A stretch of 64,000 nucleotides of DNA from Sthenelais limicola (GCA_942159475.1 OW804097.1:12029172-12093171), one strand, 5' to 3'; shown: positions 11,526 through 22,454, counted from the stretch's first letter. Notes: generated by a model from the letters alone, not told the origin. Numbers and translations are program-made.

Positions 11526-11716
11526 GGATGAAGTCGTCAGGAAGTGTACAATTCGCCTTCACCAATCCTCTCAAATTATCTCAAAGTTTAAGACGGAAAT
11601 TATGAGGTTGCCAGATTGTTTAAATAAAAGCAATAGCAAGTGAGTTATACTCATATATACCTAGTATTTATAATTATCAGCCGAATTTAGCCGAATTGAC
11701 TAAGTTCGAGAGCTGC
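11526..11716 (-). mobile_element. Rep-A, truncated and diverged
   Basis: Begins GGATGAAGTCGTCAGGAAG, ends after AGAGCTGC without the final 30 bp. Confidence 0.7.
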
Positions 11717-11993
11717 ATTACCATTCAGACAAAGGGATGCACTCCCCAAACCCAAAATTACATTAATTTAAAAAAATAAACTAAAATAGGACAAAAACAT
11801 TCTAAACAAATCAGCCATGTGCCGCAATTAAAACATCGTCCGGATAATTGACACTTATCGCTTTCGTACTTTCAACAACAAAGGAAAATCAAAAGCTTAG
11901 AAATTGAGGTGAGAAAAAAAACACACAAAAATAAATTTTAAAAAGACCAATAAATCTGTGGATCCGGCTGAAGCATGTCGGTGGACCAGGTGC

Positions 11994-12028
11994 AGGTGGG
12001 ACGCCTAGTTAAATACCAGATGCCCTCC
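11994..12028 (+). repeat. Left flanking duplication of Rep-A at 12029
   Basis: AGGTGGGACGCCTAGTTAAA onward. Partner at 12253-12287, about 28 of 35 identical. Confidence 0.8.
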
Positions 12029-12252
12029 TTTCAGAAAATGTACAATTGGCAGCTGTACATTTAGCAAATTCTGCTAAATTAAGCTGCAATTTGGTCAATG
12101 CTAGGTAAATTCGAGTATATTCAACATTGCTTTGATTCTAGCAATATGTTTGATTAGATTGAACTGTATTTTGAACTTCATTTTCGTCTGGAATTTGGGT
12201 TATTTGAGAGAATTGGTGAAGGTGAATTGTACATTTTCTGGTGACTTGACCC
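12029..12252 (+). mobile_element. Rep-A between 35-bp direct duplications
   Basis: Starts at TTTCAGAAAATGTACAATTG (first 8 bp missing) and ends GGTGACTTGACCC. The flanks 11994-12028 and 12253-12287 are about 80% identical direct repeats starting AGGTGGGA. Confidence 0.88.
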
Positions 12253-12287
12253 AGGTGGGATGCTTGGTTGAATAACAGATGCCCCCA
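12253..12287 (+). repeat. Right flanking duplication of Rep-A at 12029
   Basis: AGGTGGGATGCTTGGTTGAA onward, starting at the base after the element ends. Confidence 0.8.
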
Positions 12288-12404
12288 TCGCCTGCATAAC
12301 CTGATCTTTAGCCACGCTAGATTTGCTCGGGCAGAAAATCTCTTTGACAAATGGCTGCAGTAGAGATTGGTCGGGACATTTGGCTTCTGTCAAGTGTGTC
12401 ACAA

Positions 12405-12472
12405 CCTCTGGTAATAGTGTCACAACCTCTGGCTATAGGAGTCACAACCTCTGGCTATAGAGTCACAATGGA
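12405..12472 (+). repeat. Short minisatellite GTCACAACCTCTGG
   Basis: Three to four units of about 22-24 bp (GTCACAACCTCTGGCTATAG) with a decayed end. Confidence 0.8.
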
Positions 12473-13632
12473 GTCACAATAGGGGAAGGTTTAGTGTGTG
12501 ACGGGAGTCATATAGGTGCTGGTGATTTAGTGGACATATCAAGAGGTCTGGTTAGTCTTTGAGTTAAGTTGTTGCTTCTGGAGATGACCTCTTAATCTCT
12601 CTCTGTCCCCCGGATAGATTGGGGGAGAAGGGGAGGGAGGGAGGGAGGGTGGGGCGATGGGGGGGGGGACCATCATGTGTTATATATCTGCTCGATATTT
12701 ATGTATAATTTAGATCGGCATAATATATTAATACCTTAGTACCAAGAGTGCAACACATGATGTACAAATATGCTGGGGTGTGGTTTGTTTGATATCGGGA
12801 TGAGATTCTCTATACATAATTGGAAATCACAGAGACTGTCCCCATTGTTTATAATTCTTATTGTTTCCATATCAATCGTTTACTGTTTGTTTGTAAACGA
12901 CTACAGTGGTCAATGTCGTCGCAATCATATAGTGTGTATATCGTCTGTCTTCCTGAAATGACTGTGTTACGATTTTTGTAATATCTTGTTTTTGTTAAAT
13001 TGTATTGTATTATAATGTTTCTACTAGTATCTTACCTTATGCACGAAAATGAGGATAATTAAACATTTACGAAATGGCAAGTCTGTGTATTCATTTAGTC
13101 AAATGTAAGTTATTCTTGTTTGGAGTGTATTTTAGGTATGGGTAATATTCTCAGTATACTAAGTCGTGACTATAGAAAACATAGTTACAATGCACAAGTT
13201 AGAGTGCATATATATAGTATACAAGTACCACGGTCACGACGTTACAAAAAGCAGATTTTGCTAATTACATACGATATATATTATACATATTAAACGCCGC
13301 CTCACCACTTTCTAGAACGACCATACAGTATAATACACTCTTATTATTTATATTTAGAACATTTGGGACTGTATACAAATATAGCACCTTTTAGCACTCA
13401 TGTACACTGAACGGTCTGTGGCGAAGTAAAAAAAATTAGACCCCCCCTCTTAAAAAGGATATATGATATAATTAAGGGACACGTTACTTGTCATTAGAAT
13501 TGTAAGAGCCTCGATGGCAGGTCATGCTGAAAAAAACCTTTAATTACGTTTTCAGATAAGATAACTTATAAGACTCACCAGCACTGAACAGTGTGTGAGT
13601 GATAAAGCTAAACCAAAAATGGTGTTACAAAC
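12473..13632. other. Unassigned AT-rich with G-run
   Basis: G-rich at 12618-12672 (GGGAGGGAGGGAGGG type, possible G-quadruplex), then plain AT-rich DNA. Confidence 0.45.
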
Positions 13633-13863
13633 GGGTGAAGTCACCAGAAAATGTACAATTCACCTTCACCAATCCTCTCAAATAACCCAAATTTCAGACG
13701 AAAATAAAGTTCAAAATACAGTTCAACCTAACCAAACAGTTTGCTAGAATCAATGCAATGCCGAATATACTCGAGTTTACCTAGTATTGACCAAACTGCA
13801 GCCTTTAGCAGAATGTACTAAATGTGTATAGCTGCCAATTGTACATTTTCTGAAAATCGACCC
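13633..13863 (-). mobile_element. Rep-A full length
   Basis: GGGTGAAGTCACCAGAAAA to AAAATCGACCC. No target duplication recognisable. Confidence 0.88.
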
Positions 13864-14278
13864 AAATCAAATTAGTTACCACTAGTTATCAGGGAATGTT
13901 GTTACCTGCTCTAAATCCTGGTTGATCCTTGATAGAGGAGCTGATATGGATGTTGTGTTGCATTTATATCATTCTTCTCCTTCCACCACCAGTACAGGTC
14001 TTTATTTTCATTCTTTATTTACAGTAAACTATCTTCTTGATAACAATCTGTCGTCGTGATACTCCCAGTCATTCACTCTTCACCTCAACACTACTGTATT
14101 CAAACCATCAAGAAAGATCCATCTTCTCTGTTGACACCCCGATCACAATAGCGGAGTTTCCTAGGTCACAGGTATACTGTAGACTAAATCACAATGGGAC
14201 ATTTTCTTTGGTGCGGGTGTTATACATAACATAAGTTAACCCCAAAATAAACAAGACATAAAAGAACAGAATTAATGA

Positions 14279-14406
14279 GGGTCAGATTGTCAGAAAATGT
14301 ACAATTCACCTTCCCCAATCCTTTCAATAAGCAAAAGTAAACTTAAATTTGGATTATCTGAGAGGATTGGTGAAAGTGAATTGGGCATTTTCTGATGACT
14401 TCACCC
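14279..14406. mobile_element. Mini Rep-A fold-back (128 bp)
   Basis: Both ends carry the same Rep-A right-end sequence: ACAATTCACCTTCCCCAATC on the left, GATTGGTGAAAGTGAATT on the right. About 48-bp arms fold on each other around AAGCAAAAGTAAACTTAAA. It looks like a snap-back derivative rather than a simple internal deletion. Confidence 0.8.
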
Positions 14407-14408
14407 AT

Positions 14409-14585
14409 ATCAGTTATAATATGAATAAATTGGGTAAGACATTTTGGGCCGGAATAGCTGGGTATGCCGCTATACGATCTTTGAGGAATTCACAGAAACA
14501 CAGAGTTTGTATGGGGAAGTCGCCCTCGTTAGACCAGCCAATATTTACCCCCCAATATCAGGGCTTTGACACCTCATAACTGGGT
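14409..14585 (+). repeat. 177-bp direct duplication, left copy
   Basis: From ATCAGTTATAATATG to CACCTCATAACTGGGT. Contains ACGATCTTTGAGGAATTCAC and the run ATTTACCCCCCAATA. It starts 3 bp after the mini Rep-A and runs into the Rep-A at 14582. Confidence 0.88.
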
Positions 14586-14816
14586 GAAGTCACCATAAAA
14601 TGTACAATTCACCTGCACCAATTCTCTCAAATAACCCAAATTTCAGACGAAAATAAAGTTCAAAATACATTCCAACCTAACCAAACAGATTGCTAGAATC
14701 AATGCAATGCCAAATATACCCGAATTTACCTAGTATTGACCAGATTTCATCCTAATTTAGCAGAATTTACTAAATGTATACAGCTGCCAATCGTACATTT
14801 TCTGAAAATCTGACCC
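14582..14816 (-). mobile_element. Rep-A between 177-bp direct duplications
   Basis: GGGTGAAGTCACCATAAAA to AATCTGACCC. The sequence 14409-14585 on its left recurs at 14849-15025 on its right. Confidence 0.9.
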
Positions 14817-14848
14817 ATAACCTATAACAGCGGCAGAATATTCATAAC

Positions 14849-15025
14849 ATCAGTCATAATATAGGTAAATTGGGTTAGACACAGTTGGTCGACATAGCTG
14901 GGTATAAAGCTATACGATCTTTGAGGAATTCACAGAAACACGGAGTTTAGATATAGAAGTCTCCCTCGTTAGACCAGCCAATATTTACCCCCCAATACCA
15001 GGGCTTTGACACCTCATAACTGGGT
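14849..15025 (+). repeat. 177-bp direct duplication, right copy
   Basis: From ATCAGTCATAATATAGG to CCTCATAACTGGGT. It includes the first bases of the element end (TGGGT) although no element follows. Confidence 0.88.
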
Positions 15026-15810
15026 CTTTTAGCGGGGCTGGGAATGAGGGCCGTCATGACTGAGGGCCAGCATGGCTAATTTATAGGCAGAGTGTCACAA
15101 TGGCGCTAGCTGGTATAAATTCATTAGGATTCTATTAGTGACCAGCACACATGGCCCGGGGTTATTGAGGCCCGGGTTATTGAGGCCCGAGGTTATTGAA
15201 TATCAATCATTCCTATAGTACAGGAGGGGACAACAACTGCTGGGTGGACAGGCGCTGTCACTGTGACCAAAGCTGGGGGCTTGTGAAAGGATGGAAGGTG
15301 GAGATGTGACATACACTCATACACCTGAAGGTTCTCAGAAAGGTATTTACATGAGGTTCTTGGGCAACTTTACCAGGCCCCATTTCACTTTATACGATAT
15401 GACTGTGTCAAAAGGCCTCTTACAACCCTCTTTAAACCCCACACACACAAACCCGATTTTAAGCCCGATTTAGGCTCCCGATCAATCCCAGAATTTCATT
15501 TCAAATCCTAATCTATTTTGTTAAAATCGAGGATGTGTGTGTCTGTCTAGGATAGTCGGGGGTTAATTGGGTTACTTTTTACAACTTGATTTGGCAAATG
15601 TCTTCCCACACATGGACGATTCCAGACCCGATTTCAGGACATAGGATTTCGTTTTCCTATGTTCGGGTCTAGTCCCGATTAGTCAGGGATCGATATGTGA
15701 GAGTCAAACCTTTCTTCTTAACAATTAATAACATAGAGAACACACTTCATATCATGTAGGACCCCCATCTCCAAACATTTCATATTTTGGGCCTAGACTG
15801 TTGCGATCCT
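15026..15810. other. Unassigned with short local repeats
   Basis: GGCCCGGGTTATTGA repeats three times near 15155-15200. CCCGATT-type motifs cluster at 15450-15690 on both strands and may be the remains of a TIR element, but I cannot define ends. Confidence 0.4.
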
Positions 15811-16090
15811 GAGTGAGTGAGTGAGTGAGTGAGATTGGTTGCTTTACGCACTTATCAACACATTGAAGGTTTTATCAAGGACTGGAGAGCTGAGAGGGAG
15901 GCAGCTTATGATCTTACCCAGGAAATAGAGATAGAGAACAAGAGAGAGACAGAGAAAAAGAGACAGAAAGGCACTTTACGATTATACCCAGAAAATTAAA
16001 TAGAGAAGAAGAAGAGAGAGAGAAAGCGAGATAGAGAGAGAGAGAAAGGGACAGAAAGGCCGTTTATGGTCTTACCCAGGACCAGTTCGG
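15811..16090 (+). repeat. Rep-G single unit with purine block
   Basis: (GAGT)n, GATTGGTTGCTTTACGCAC, ATCAAGGACTGGAGAGCTG, then GAGATAGAGAACAAGAGAG and ACCCAGGACCAG. It has only one unit, so it may show the pre-expansion state. A Rep-F-like TTTGGGCCTAGACTG precedes it. Confidence 0.75.
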
Positions 16091-16637
16091 ATCCTGAAGT
16101 CTACCCATGAATTTGCCCTGTACACATAGCTATATTTCTAAGAGTGCAGCCAGCACAGGGCCAGGGACATCTTGTAACCCTTAGGTGGACGTCCCTGCGG
16201 GGGCTGGGGGAGGGCTGTAAGGTCAGGCAGTAGCAGCAGCAGCAGGAGTTCAGGGTATGAATGGGTTCTCCACCAACATTGTGTGTGTGCAGAGATTAGC
16301 CTTGCCTGCTGCATGTATGTGTGGATGCTGGTGGCTGACAGGTGGCTGTATGGAGACTGGATGTAGGTAAATGTGGAGGTGGAGCGGAAAAGTAGAGATC
16401 ATAACAAGGCAGCATGATTCAACTGACAACTATTTTTTTTCTTAATTTCATTAACAGAAAAATGCATTTTTTTTAGAAAAAATTCATTACCATCTCACAA
16501 TTTCACTAACATTTCATCACAACAAGGCAGAATTGACACCACATTTATCTTTTTATAAGTTTTTAAAATTTCATTAATAGAAAATGCATTTTTTTAAAAA
16601 AAAGTGTCATGAATAGAAAATGACTTCACATAAATAA

Positions 16638-17012
16638 TTTTTAATGATGACCTTGTCCTGTTTTTATGATGACCTTGTCCTGTTTTAATGATGACCTTGT
16701 CCTGTTTTAATGATGACCTTGTCCCTGTTTTAATGCTGACCTTGCCCTGTTTTAATGATGACCTTGTCCCTGTTTTAATGATGACCTTGTCCCTGTTTTA
16801 ATGATGACCTTGTCCCTGTTTTAATGATGACCTTATCCCTGTTCTAATGATGACCTTGTCCCTGTTTTAATGATGACCTTGTCCCTGTTCTAATGATGAC
16901 CTTATCCCTGTTCTAATGATGACCTTGTCCCTGTTTTAACGATGACCTTGTCCCTGTTTTAACGATGACCTTGTCCCTGTTTTAACGATGACCGTGTCCC
17001 TGTTTTATCGAT
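16638..17012 (+). repeat. 23-24 bp minisatellite, about 16 units
   Basis: TTTTAATGATGACCTTGTCC(C)TG. Early units lack one C (23 bp) and later ones have it (24 bp). Variants ATGCTGACC, ACGATGACC and CTTATCC mark unit subtypes. Confidence 0.95.
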
Positions 17013-17794
17013 GAGATTAATCCAAGTGTTGCCACATGGATCCAAGTGTTGCTGCATTGAAAACAAGCTTAGTTTTTATATAAAATGTGTGTTACACAAC
17101 CAGCATATCCTGCGGTATATTGTATGAAACAATTAGATATATGTCTAATTTACAGAGTAGTGTTTCAGAAAATATAAAAAAATCCATTGAGCTCAACATG
17201 CAAAATTTGCTGATCGCGAGGTTCTTCTCTGTTTCCTGAACACATAGCATGAACACGTCACGTCTGTTTTACTACGGATATATATCAATTATTACTAAAA
17301 TTGTTATTATTAAACAAGTTTATTGATAATAAAACATGGCAATTGCATTCCAGAATTCAACATCTTTTTGGAAATGTTTTTCGATCCTAGACCTACTTTT
17401 TAAAGAATTGCCCCCTTCTCAAGTCCTCCACCTATAGTCCAGCCCCATGGGATCCCGGTCCCATTGCGCATGTCTTTATCATGCTCGGACCTCCTGCAGA
17501 GGTGGTGTCGCTACCTGTCGGTGTATGGACGAATCAGGGAATCCATAATGTCGCCAGCTCCCATAGAGCCCGGACCATATGTATCGCTTGTATAAACGCA
17601 CTTAATTCAGTGTGAAACCTTTCAATAGTATGGCCACAAAGGCCTTGGGAGAACTCCCATCTATATGCCAACTACTGGCGTGAATTAGACATCAAAACTT
17701 ACAATTAACAGGAAGAGGTGGTAACGGTTCTAAACACTAAATCTATCACCAATGTGTCCTCAAGCAGGGCGGGGGAGAGGACTGCCTTTAACAG
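17013..17794. other. Unassigned
   Basis: AT-rich, with a GC-richer patch at 17430-17530. No gene recognised. Confidence 0.4.
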
Positions 17795-17827
17795 TTTAAC
17801 AAAACTGTCCACCTCTTCAGCGCAGGA
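17795..17827 (+). repeat. 33-bp flanking duplication, left
   Basis: TTTAACAAAACTGTCC, A, CCTCTTCAGCGCA, GGA. Ends at the base before GGGTC. Confidence 0.93.
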
Positions 17828-18062
17828 GGGTCAAGTCACCAGAAAATGTACAATTTGCTTTCACCAATTCTCTTAAATAACCCAAATTTCAGATGAGAAT
17901 AATGTTCAAAATACAGTTCAACCTAACCAAACAGATTGCTAGAACCAATGCAATGATGAATATACTCGAGTTTAGCTAGTATTGACCAAATTGCAGCCTA
18001 ATTTAGCAGAATTTACTAAATGTGTACAGCTGCCAATTGTACATTTTCTGAAAATCTGACCC
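17828..18062 (-). mobile_element. Rep-A between 33-bp direct duplications
   Basis: GGGTCAAGTCACCAGAAAA to AATCTGACCC. Exactly abutting 33-bp direct repeats (31 identical) lie on both sides. Confidence 0.92.
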
Positions 18063-18095
18063 TTTAACAAAACTGTCCGCCTCTTCAGCGCAAGA
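18063..18095 (+). repeat. 33-bp flanking duplication, right
   Basis: TTTAACAAAACTGTCC, G, CCTCTTCAGCGCA, AGA. Starts at the base after GACCC. Differs from the left copy at two positions. Confidence 0.93.
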
Positions 18096-18206
18096 ATATG
18101 TAAGGTGCGCTATGGGGGTTGGTAACAGGCTGGTATTTATGATTGCTTTCAGTACAAGCACAAGAGTGAAATGTTTTTAATGGTTGAGTATTGGAGCAAT
18201 GTTTGT

Positions 18207-18440
18207 GGGTCAGACCGTCAGAAAATGTACAATTCTCTTTCACCAATTTTTTCAAATAAACCCAAATTAAGACAGAAATTGGTTCAAAATACAGTCCAAC
18301 ATAACCGAACAGATTACTTGAATCAATGCAACACCAAATATACTGAAATATACATAATATTTATCATGTTTTAGCCTAATTTAGCTGAATTTACAAAATG
18401 TGAAGCGCTTCTAATTGTACATTTTCTATCGACCCGACCC
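18207..18440 (-). mobile_element. Rep-A full length
   Basis: GGGTCAGACCGTCAGAAAA to CCCGACCC. Interior in minus orientation (TTTCACCAATTTTTTCA). No target duplication seen. Confidence 0.87.
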
Positions 18441-18622
18441 ATATCTACCGAGGTGAAGGTATTTCTTCTAGAAATGCTGTTGTGATTTTACCTCTCTGTT
18501 GACTCGTATAATCACTATGAAAAGTTACCTACAGCAGAGCTGACACTTTCAACTAAAGAAATAAAAACTCGCCAAAGAAACATGCTTCATGCGGATAGAT
18601 GGCTGACAGCGAGTATGGATAT

Positions 18623-18857
18623 GGGTCAGATTTTCAGAAAATGTACAATCCACTTTTACCAATCATCTCAAATAACCCAAATTTCAGACGAAAATAAACT
18701 TCAAAATACAGTTCAACCTAACCAAACAGATTGCTAGAATCAATGCAATGCTGAATATACTCGAATTTACCTAGTATTGACTAAATTGCAGCCTAATTTA
18801 GCAGAATCTACTAAATGTGTAGAGCTGCCAATTGTACATTGTCTGAAAATCTGACCC
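18623..18857 (-). mobile_element. Rep-A full length with ATAT target duplication
   Basis: GGGTCAGATTTTCAGAAAA to AATCTGACCC, ATAT on both sides (18619-18622, 18858-18861). Both ends are of the same type, so the terminal inverted repeat is about 27 bp. Confidence 0.9.
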
Positions 18858-19242
18858 ATATATAGAGAGAAAGAGGCACTTTAGGAGGAGCTCTCACAGC
18901 GGGAGAATATTGATTCAGTTTTTTACCAGCCCAAACACCTGCAGGGGCTCTCCCACTGTGGCTTTCACTCAACGCTGAGATATATGTCCAGGCTATTCCA
19001 AGGCATTTCTGGCATATTCCAAAACTTGAGTTTTTTCTTCTAAACTTTGTGGTTTTTGGTGGAGGGATGGCGTGCTGAGGGTGTTCCATGAGTCTGTGAG
19101 ATATAAACACGATAATAACCTGTTTTATTCTGTTGTGAAATAGTTGATAGCGTGATTAGATGTGAATTATTGTAGGATTATTGGTCATATGATTATAATT
19201 GTGTCCAAGATTCAAGTTATACTTCTTTCACATGAATAATGT

Positions 19243-19858
19243 CTGGATTTGAGTGGGAGAAAGATGGACGGAGTATTGACGACTTCGGAGGGAGAGACAA
19301 AGGGCAAAGAAAAGGGAGAGAGAGACAGAGAAGAGAGAGGGAGGAGAGAGAGAGATGGAGAGAGAGAAGGACAGAGAGAAGGAGGGGAAAGGGAAGAGAC
19401 AGGAGAGAGACAGGAGAGAGAGGAAGCAGGAGGGGGAGGGGGTGGGAGAGAGAGGAGAAACGGAGGAAGAGAGAGGGAGAGAGAAGAAGGGAATGAGAGG
19501 AAGAGAGGAGAGAGAAAGAGAGGAGAGAGCGAGGAGAGAGACAGAGGAAGAGAGAGGGAGAGAGAGAGAACAGACAGAGGAGAGAGAGAACAGACAGAGG
19601 AAGAGAGAGGGGCGAGAGATAGAGAGATGCAGAGGAAGAGAGAGAGGGAGATAAGAGAGCGGAGAGATCCGGGTAGAGATAAGGAGATGAAACATAATGG
19701 TATAAACCGTAGGGATATAGGAGTGAAGGCTTCAAGGGAGATCGAGGTGGAGAAACACAGACAAGAGAACATTCGGGAGAGAAAACATGTTGGATTAAGA
19801 GAGAGAGGAGGGAAGGGAAAGAGAGAGGGGGACAGAGAAGGAGACAGAGAAGGAGCCT
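19243..19858 (+). repeat. Polypurine tract, about 615 bp
   Basis: GA-rich, mainly GAGAGA, GGAAGAGAGAGG and ACAGAG units. Frames up to 203 codons (R/E/G) on plus and S/L/P on minus are compositional. Confidence 0.92.
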
Positions 19859-20181
19859 GAATTCCAGTTTAATTAGTTTAAATTAATTTAGGAAGTATTT
19901 TAGAAACTTTCTGTATTCTCTGTAATAACTTCTGGGAAAGTTATTCCCAATGCAATTTTCAATCTCCTTTACTTGCAGCATGTTTACAATTCCTGTCATG
20001 CCATTATGGGAAGGGTTATTTCATTCTGCCGCTCGAATCGTTTCAGAATTAATCAAAGTTTGGTGAATCTATTGGAGAAGTGGCCTTAATACCGGGTCAG
20101 TCAGGTGGGGTCCATATTGACACCTGTATACCAGTCTAACAGTTGGTAAGCCCTTCATTCACTCACACACAATCCACTCAT

Positions 20182-20226
20182 GAATAAATGTCACTAAATA
20201 TCTGGGTCGCATTTCACTCATGGAAT
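20182..20226 (+). repeat. 45-bp perfect direct repeat, copy 1
   Basis: GAATAAATGTCACTAAATAT to CACTCATGGAAT. Followed at once by AGGGGATTTGCAT, a Rep-C terminus without a Rep-C body. Confidence 0.93.
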
Positions 20227-20345
20227 AGGGGATTTGCATATAGTTTTATAGGGAAGGGGGAAGGGGGGGAGATGGAAGGGGGGAAAAGGCCATATCCTTT
20301 GGTCATTTAGGTGGCATTTTATGATTTTAAGTGCCATTAAACGTC

Positions 20346-20390
20346 GAATAAATGTCACTAAATATCTGGGTCGCATTTCACTCATGGAAT
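20346..20390 (+). repeat. 45-bp perfect direct repeat, copy 2
   Basis: Identical to 20182-20226, followed after CATGC by AATAGGGGATTTGCAT of the Rep-C dimer. Confidence 0.93.
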
Positions 20391-20395
20391 CATGC

Positions 20396-21150
20396 AATAG
20401 GGGATTTGCATCAGGTCCCAGAGGAAGACCACCGTATGGTGAGCTGGGAAGCTTGTTTTGAATTACTACAATATTAACATTATGTACTTGCTCTATAACC
20501 TGAATAAAGGTCGAGTTAAAAGAAAATAGCCGCCATTTTGAATCTCGATTTCGCATGGAATTATGGGACTAATGATACAGTGTAAAATCTTTAGAAAACA
20601 TGCCATGTTCAGCATGTAATATTTACCAACACTCTGTCAATATCCAAGTGTTTCCATAACACTAGTTCCCATCTTTCCCATCATGCATTTGGTTATCATA
20701 ACTCATTTATACAAACTCTGATATTGGTGAAAACATTCTTGACATTTTTCATAAAAATGTTGTTACATATTTGTATGTCACTTTTTAACAAAATCCATCC
20801 CATGATGCACTGTAACAGACATGCGCAGTGGCAGATGCAAATCCCCTATGGAATTACGGGACTAATGGTACAGTGTAAAATCTATAGAAAACATGTTCAT
20901 CACAGAATATTCATCGGTGCTCCAATATAAATTTCCTTGTGTTATACATGTTTCCATAACACAAGCCTCCATCTTTCCCATCACGCATTTGGTTCTCAAA
21001 GACCATTCACACAAATTCTGATATTGGTGAAAAGATTCTGGCAATTTTAGATAAAACTGTTGCCAAATATTTGTATGTCAGATTTGAACTGAATCCATCC
21101 CAGGATGCACTGTAACAGACATGCGCAGTGGCACATGCAAGTCCCCTATT
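20396..21150 (+). mobile_element. Rep-C tandem dimer
   Basis: Two head-to-tail copies (20396-20848, 20849-21150) share the junction ATCCCCTATGGAATTACGGG, so the first copy's right end runs directly into the internal part of the second. The first carries a nested retroelement tail. Confidence 0.85.
20413..20529 (+). mobile_element. Retroelement 3' end nested in Rep-C
   Basis: About 117 bp separates the Rep-C terminus AATAGGGGATTTGCAT from its normal continuation AGCCGCCATTTTG. The insert has AGGAAGACCACC, a TATGGTGAGCTGGG block and ends CTGAATAAAGGTCGAG with an A-rich tail, like a LINE 3' UTR. Confidence 0.5.
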
Positions 21151-21782
21151 CTCTCTCAGCGACTCCCTCCCTCCTTCCATTTATATTATGTAAGCATGAC
21201 CTCACTTAACCTAGCGGCCGCTATTGCATTGAAAGTGACTTTGAGAAGGGGGCAGAAGCAGTTTTGATTATGAATTATGAATTATTAATTTTATAGCATA
21301 TGCTACATTGATGAAGTATTTTCGAACTAGTTTTTTTGTGTGGGGATATTTCTGTTTTGGGTGACTCAAAGATATACATGTATTTAGGGACTGGTCATAA
21401 TTAACCACTGCGGAGGAGGGGGGGGGGGGGGAGAATTTGCGAAAAATTCTTGTGCAAAATTGTATGACCCCCCTTAAAGTCTTTTGCAAAATGTCTTGCC
21501 CCCCTCCCCCCCGAAAGTTGGTGCAACATTTCATGACCCCTCCCCCTACACCATTGCAGTTCTAAGTCTGTGCAAGGAGAGATTCCCCCTTCAGAGTCTG
21601 CACAAAAAAAGGTGCCCCCTGAAGATTCCTCTCCCCCTAGTGGTTAAAAATGAACAGCCCCTTATTCAGTACAATATGACTGTAACTATGTATGTGATCA
21701 TGTCGCTCATGATGGCTATTGACTGTGCCTCAGGTGTGCGTGTAGGTTATAGTTATTCATGCTACTAAATACAGAAAAATGA
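21151..21782. other. Unassigned, G/C homopolymer-rich
   Basis: Alternating G-runs (21415-21432) and CCCCCTCC-type runs with TTGTGCAAAAT/TTTTGCAAAAT motifs, possibly one diverged repeat. No gene. Confidence 0.4.
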
Positions 21783-21862
21783 AAGAGTTTGTGAATAAGT
21801 CGCTTTGAAAAATAGCCATCTTGCGACTTCTGACTTATTTCCCTGTGGAACATCATAATTAT
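21783..21862 (+). mobile_element. Rep-D right-end fragment
   Basis: TTGTGAATAAGTCGCTTTG to CTTGCGACTTCTGACTTATT and AACATCAT. Confidence 0.6.
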
Positions 21863-22255
21863 TGTTTTATTGGCTTTTTGTGAGATATTCTTTCTGAAGT
21901 CAAAGTTTTAAAAGAAAGTATGCTCATACATACATGTGATTCCTTCTTTTTGGCATTAAACGCTAAACTCAAGATTGGTCTAATGCAGAATAAATAATAG
22001 AACATAAATATCATGTTATGTCCCCTGGCCTAATGCAGAATAATCAAGCTACCGTATATAATCACGATAAGAAAAATACAGTAACACTACTATACACATG
22101 GAGAGTTGACAATGACATGACAAAAACTTATATTCAAGAGCAATATCTATGATGCATGAGCAATACCTTAATGTTCCAAATAATGAGCCGATAGTTGCGG
22201 CTCTAAAATATGAAATATGATTTAGAGTCGTGGGAAATAAAACGATGTCATTGCA

Positions 22256-22454
22256 TTTCACTTTCACCAATTCTCTCAAATAATCCAAAATTCAGACGAA
22301 AATAAAATTCAAAACACAGTTCAATCTAACCAAACAGATTACTAGAATCAATGCAAAGCCAAATATACTCGGATTTACCTAGTATTGACCAAATTGCGGC
22401 CTAATTTAGCAGAATTTACTAAATGAGTGGCCTAGAGCTGCCAATTGTACATTT
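22256..22454 (-). mobile_element. Rep-A lacking both termini
   Basis: CACTTTCACCAATTCTCTCA to GCCAATTGTACATTTGAG. The interior is subfamily 1. Confidence 0.8.

Noticed and set aside
16638..17012. Possible CRISPR-like array
   Set aside because: Units are contiguous with no unique spacers. It is a minisatellite in a eukaryotic setting.
19249..19860. 203-codon plus-strand frame and 155-186-codon minus-strand frames
   Set aside because: All arise from the polypurine tract, where stop codons are rare by composition. Products are R/E/G or S/L/P runs with no domain.
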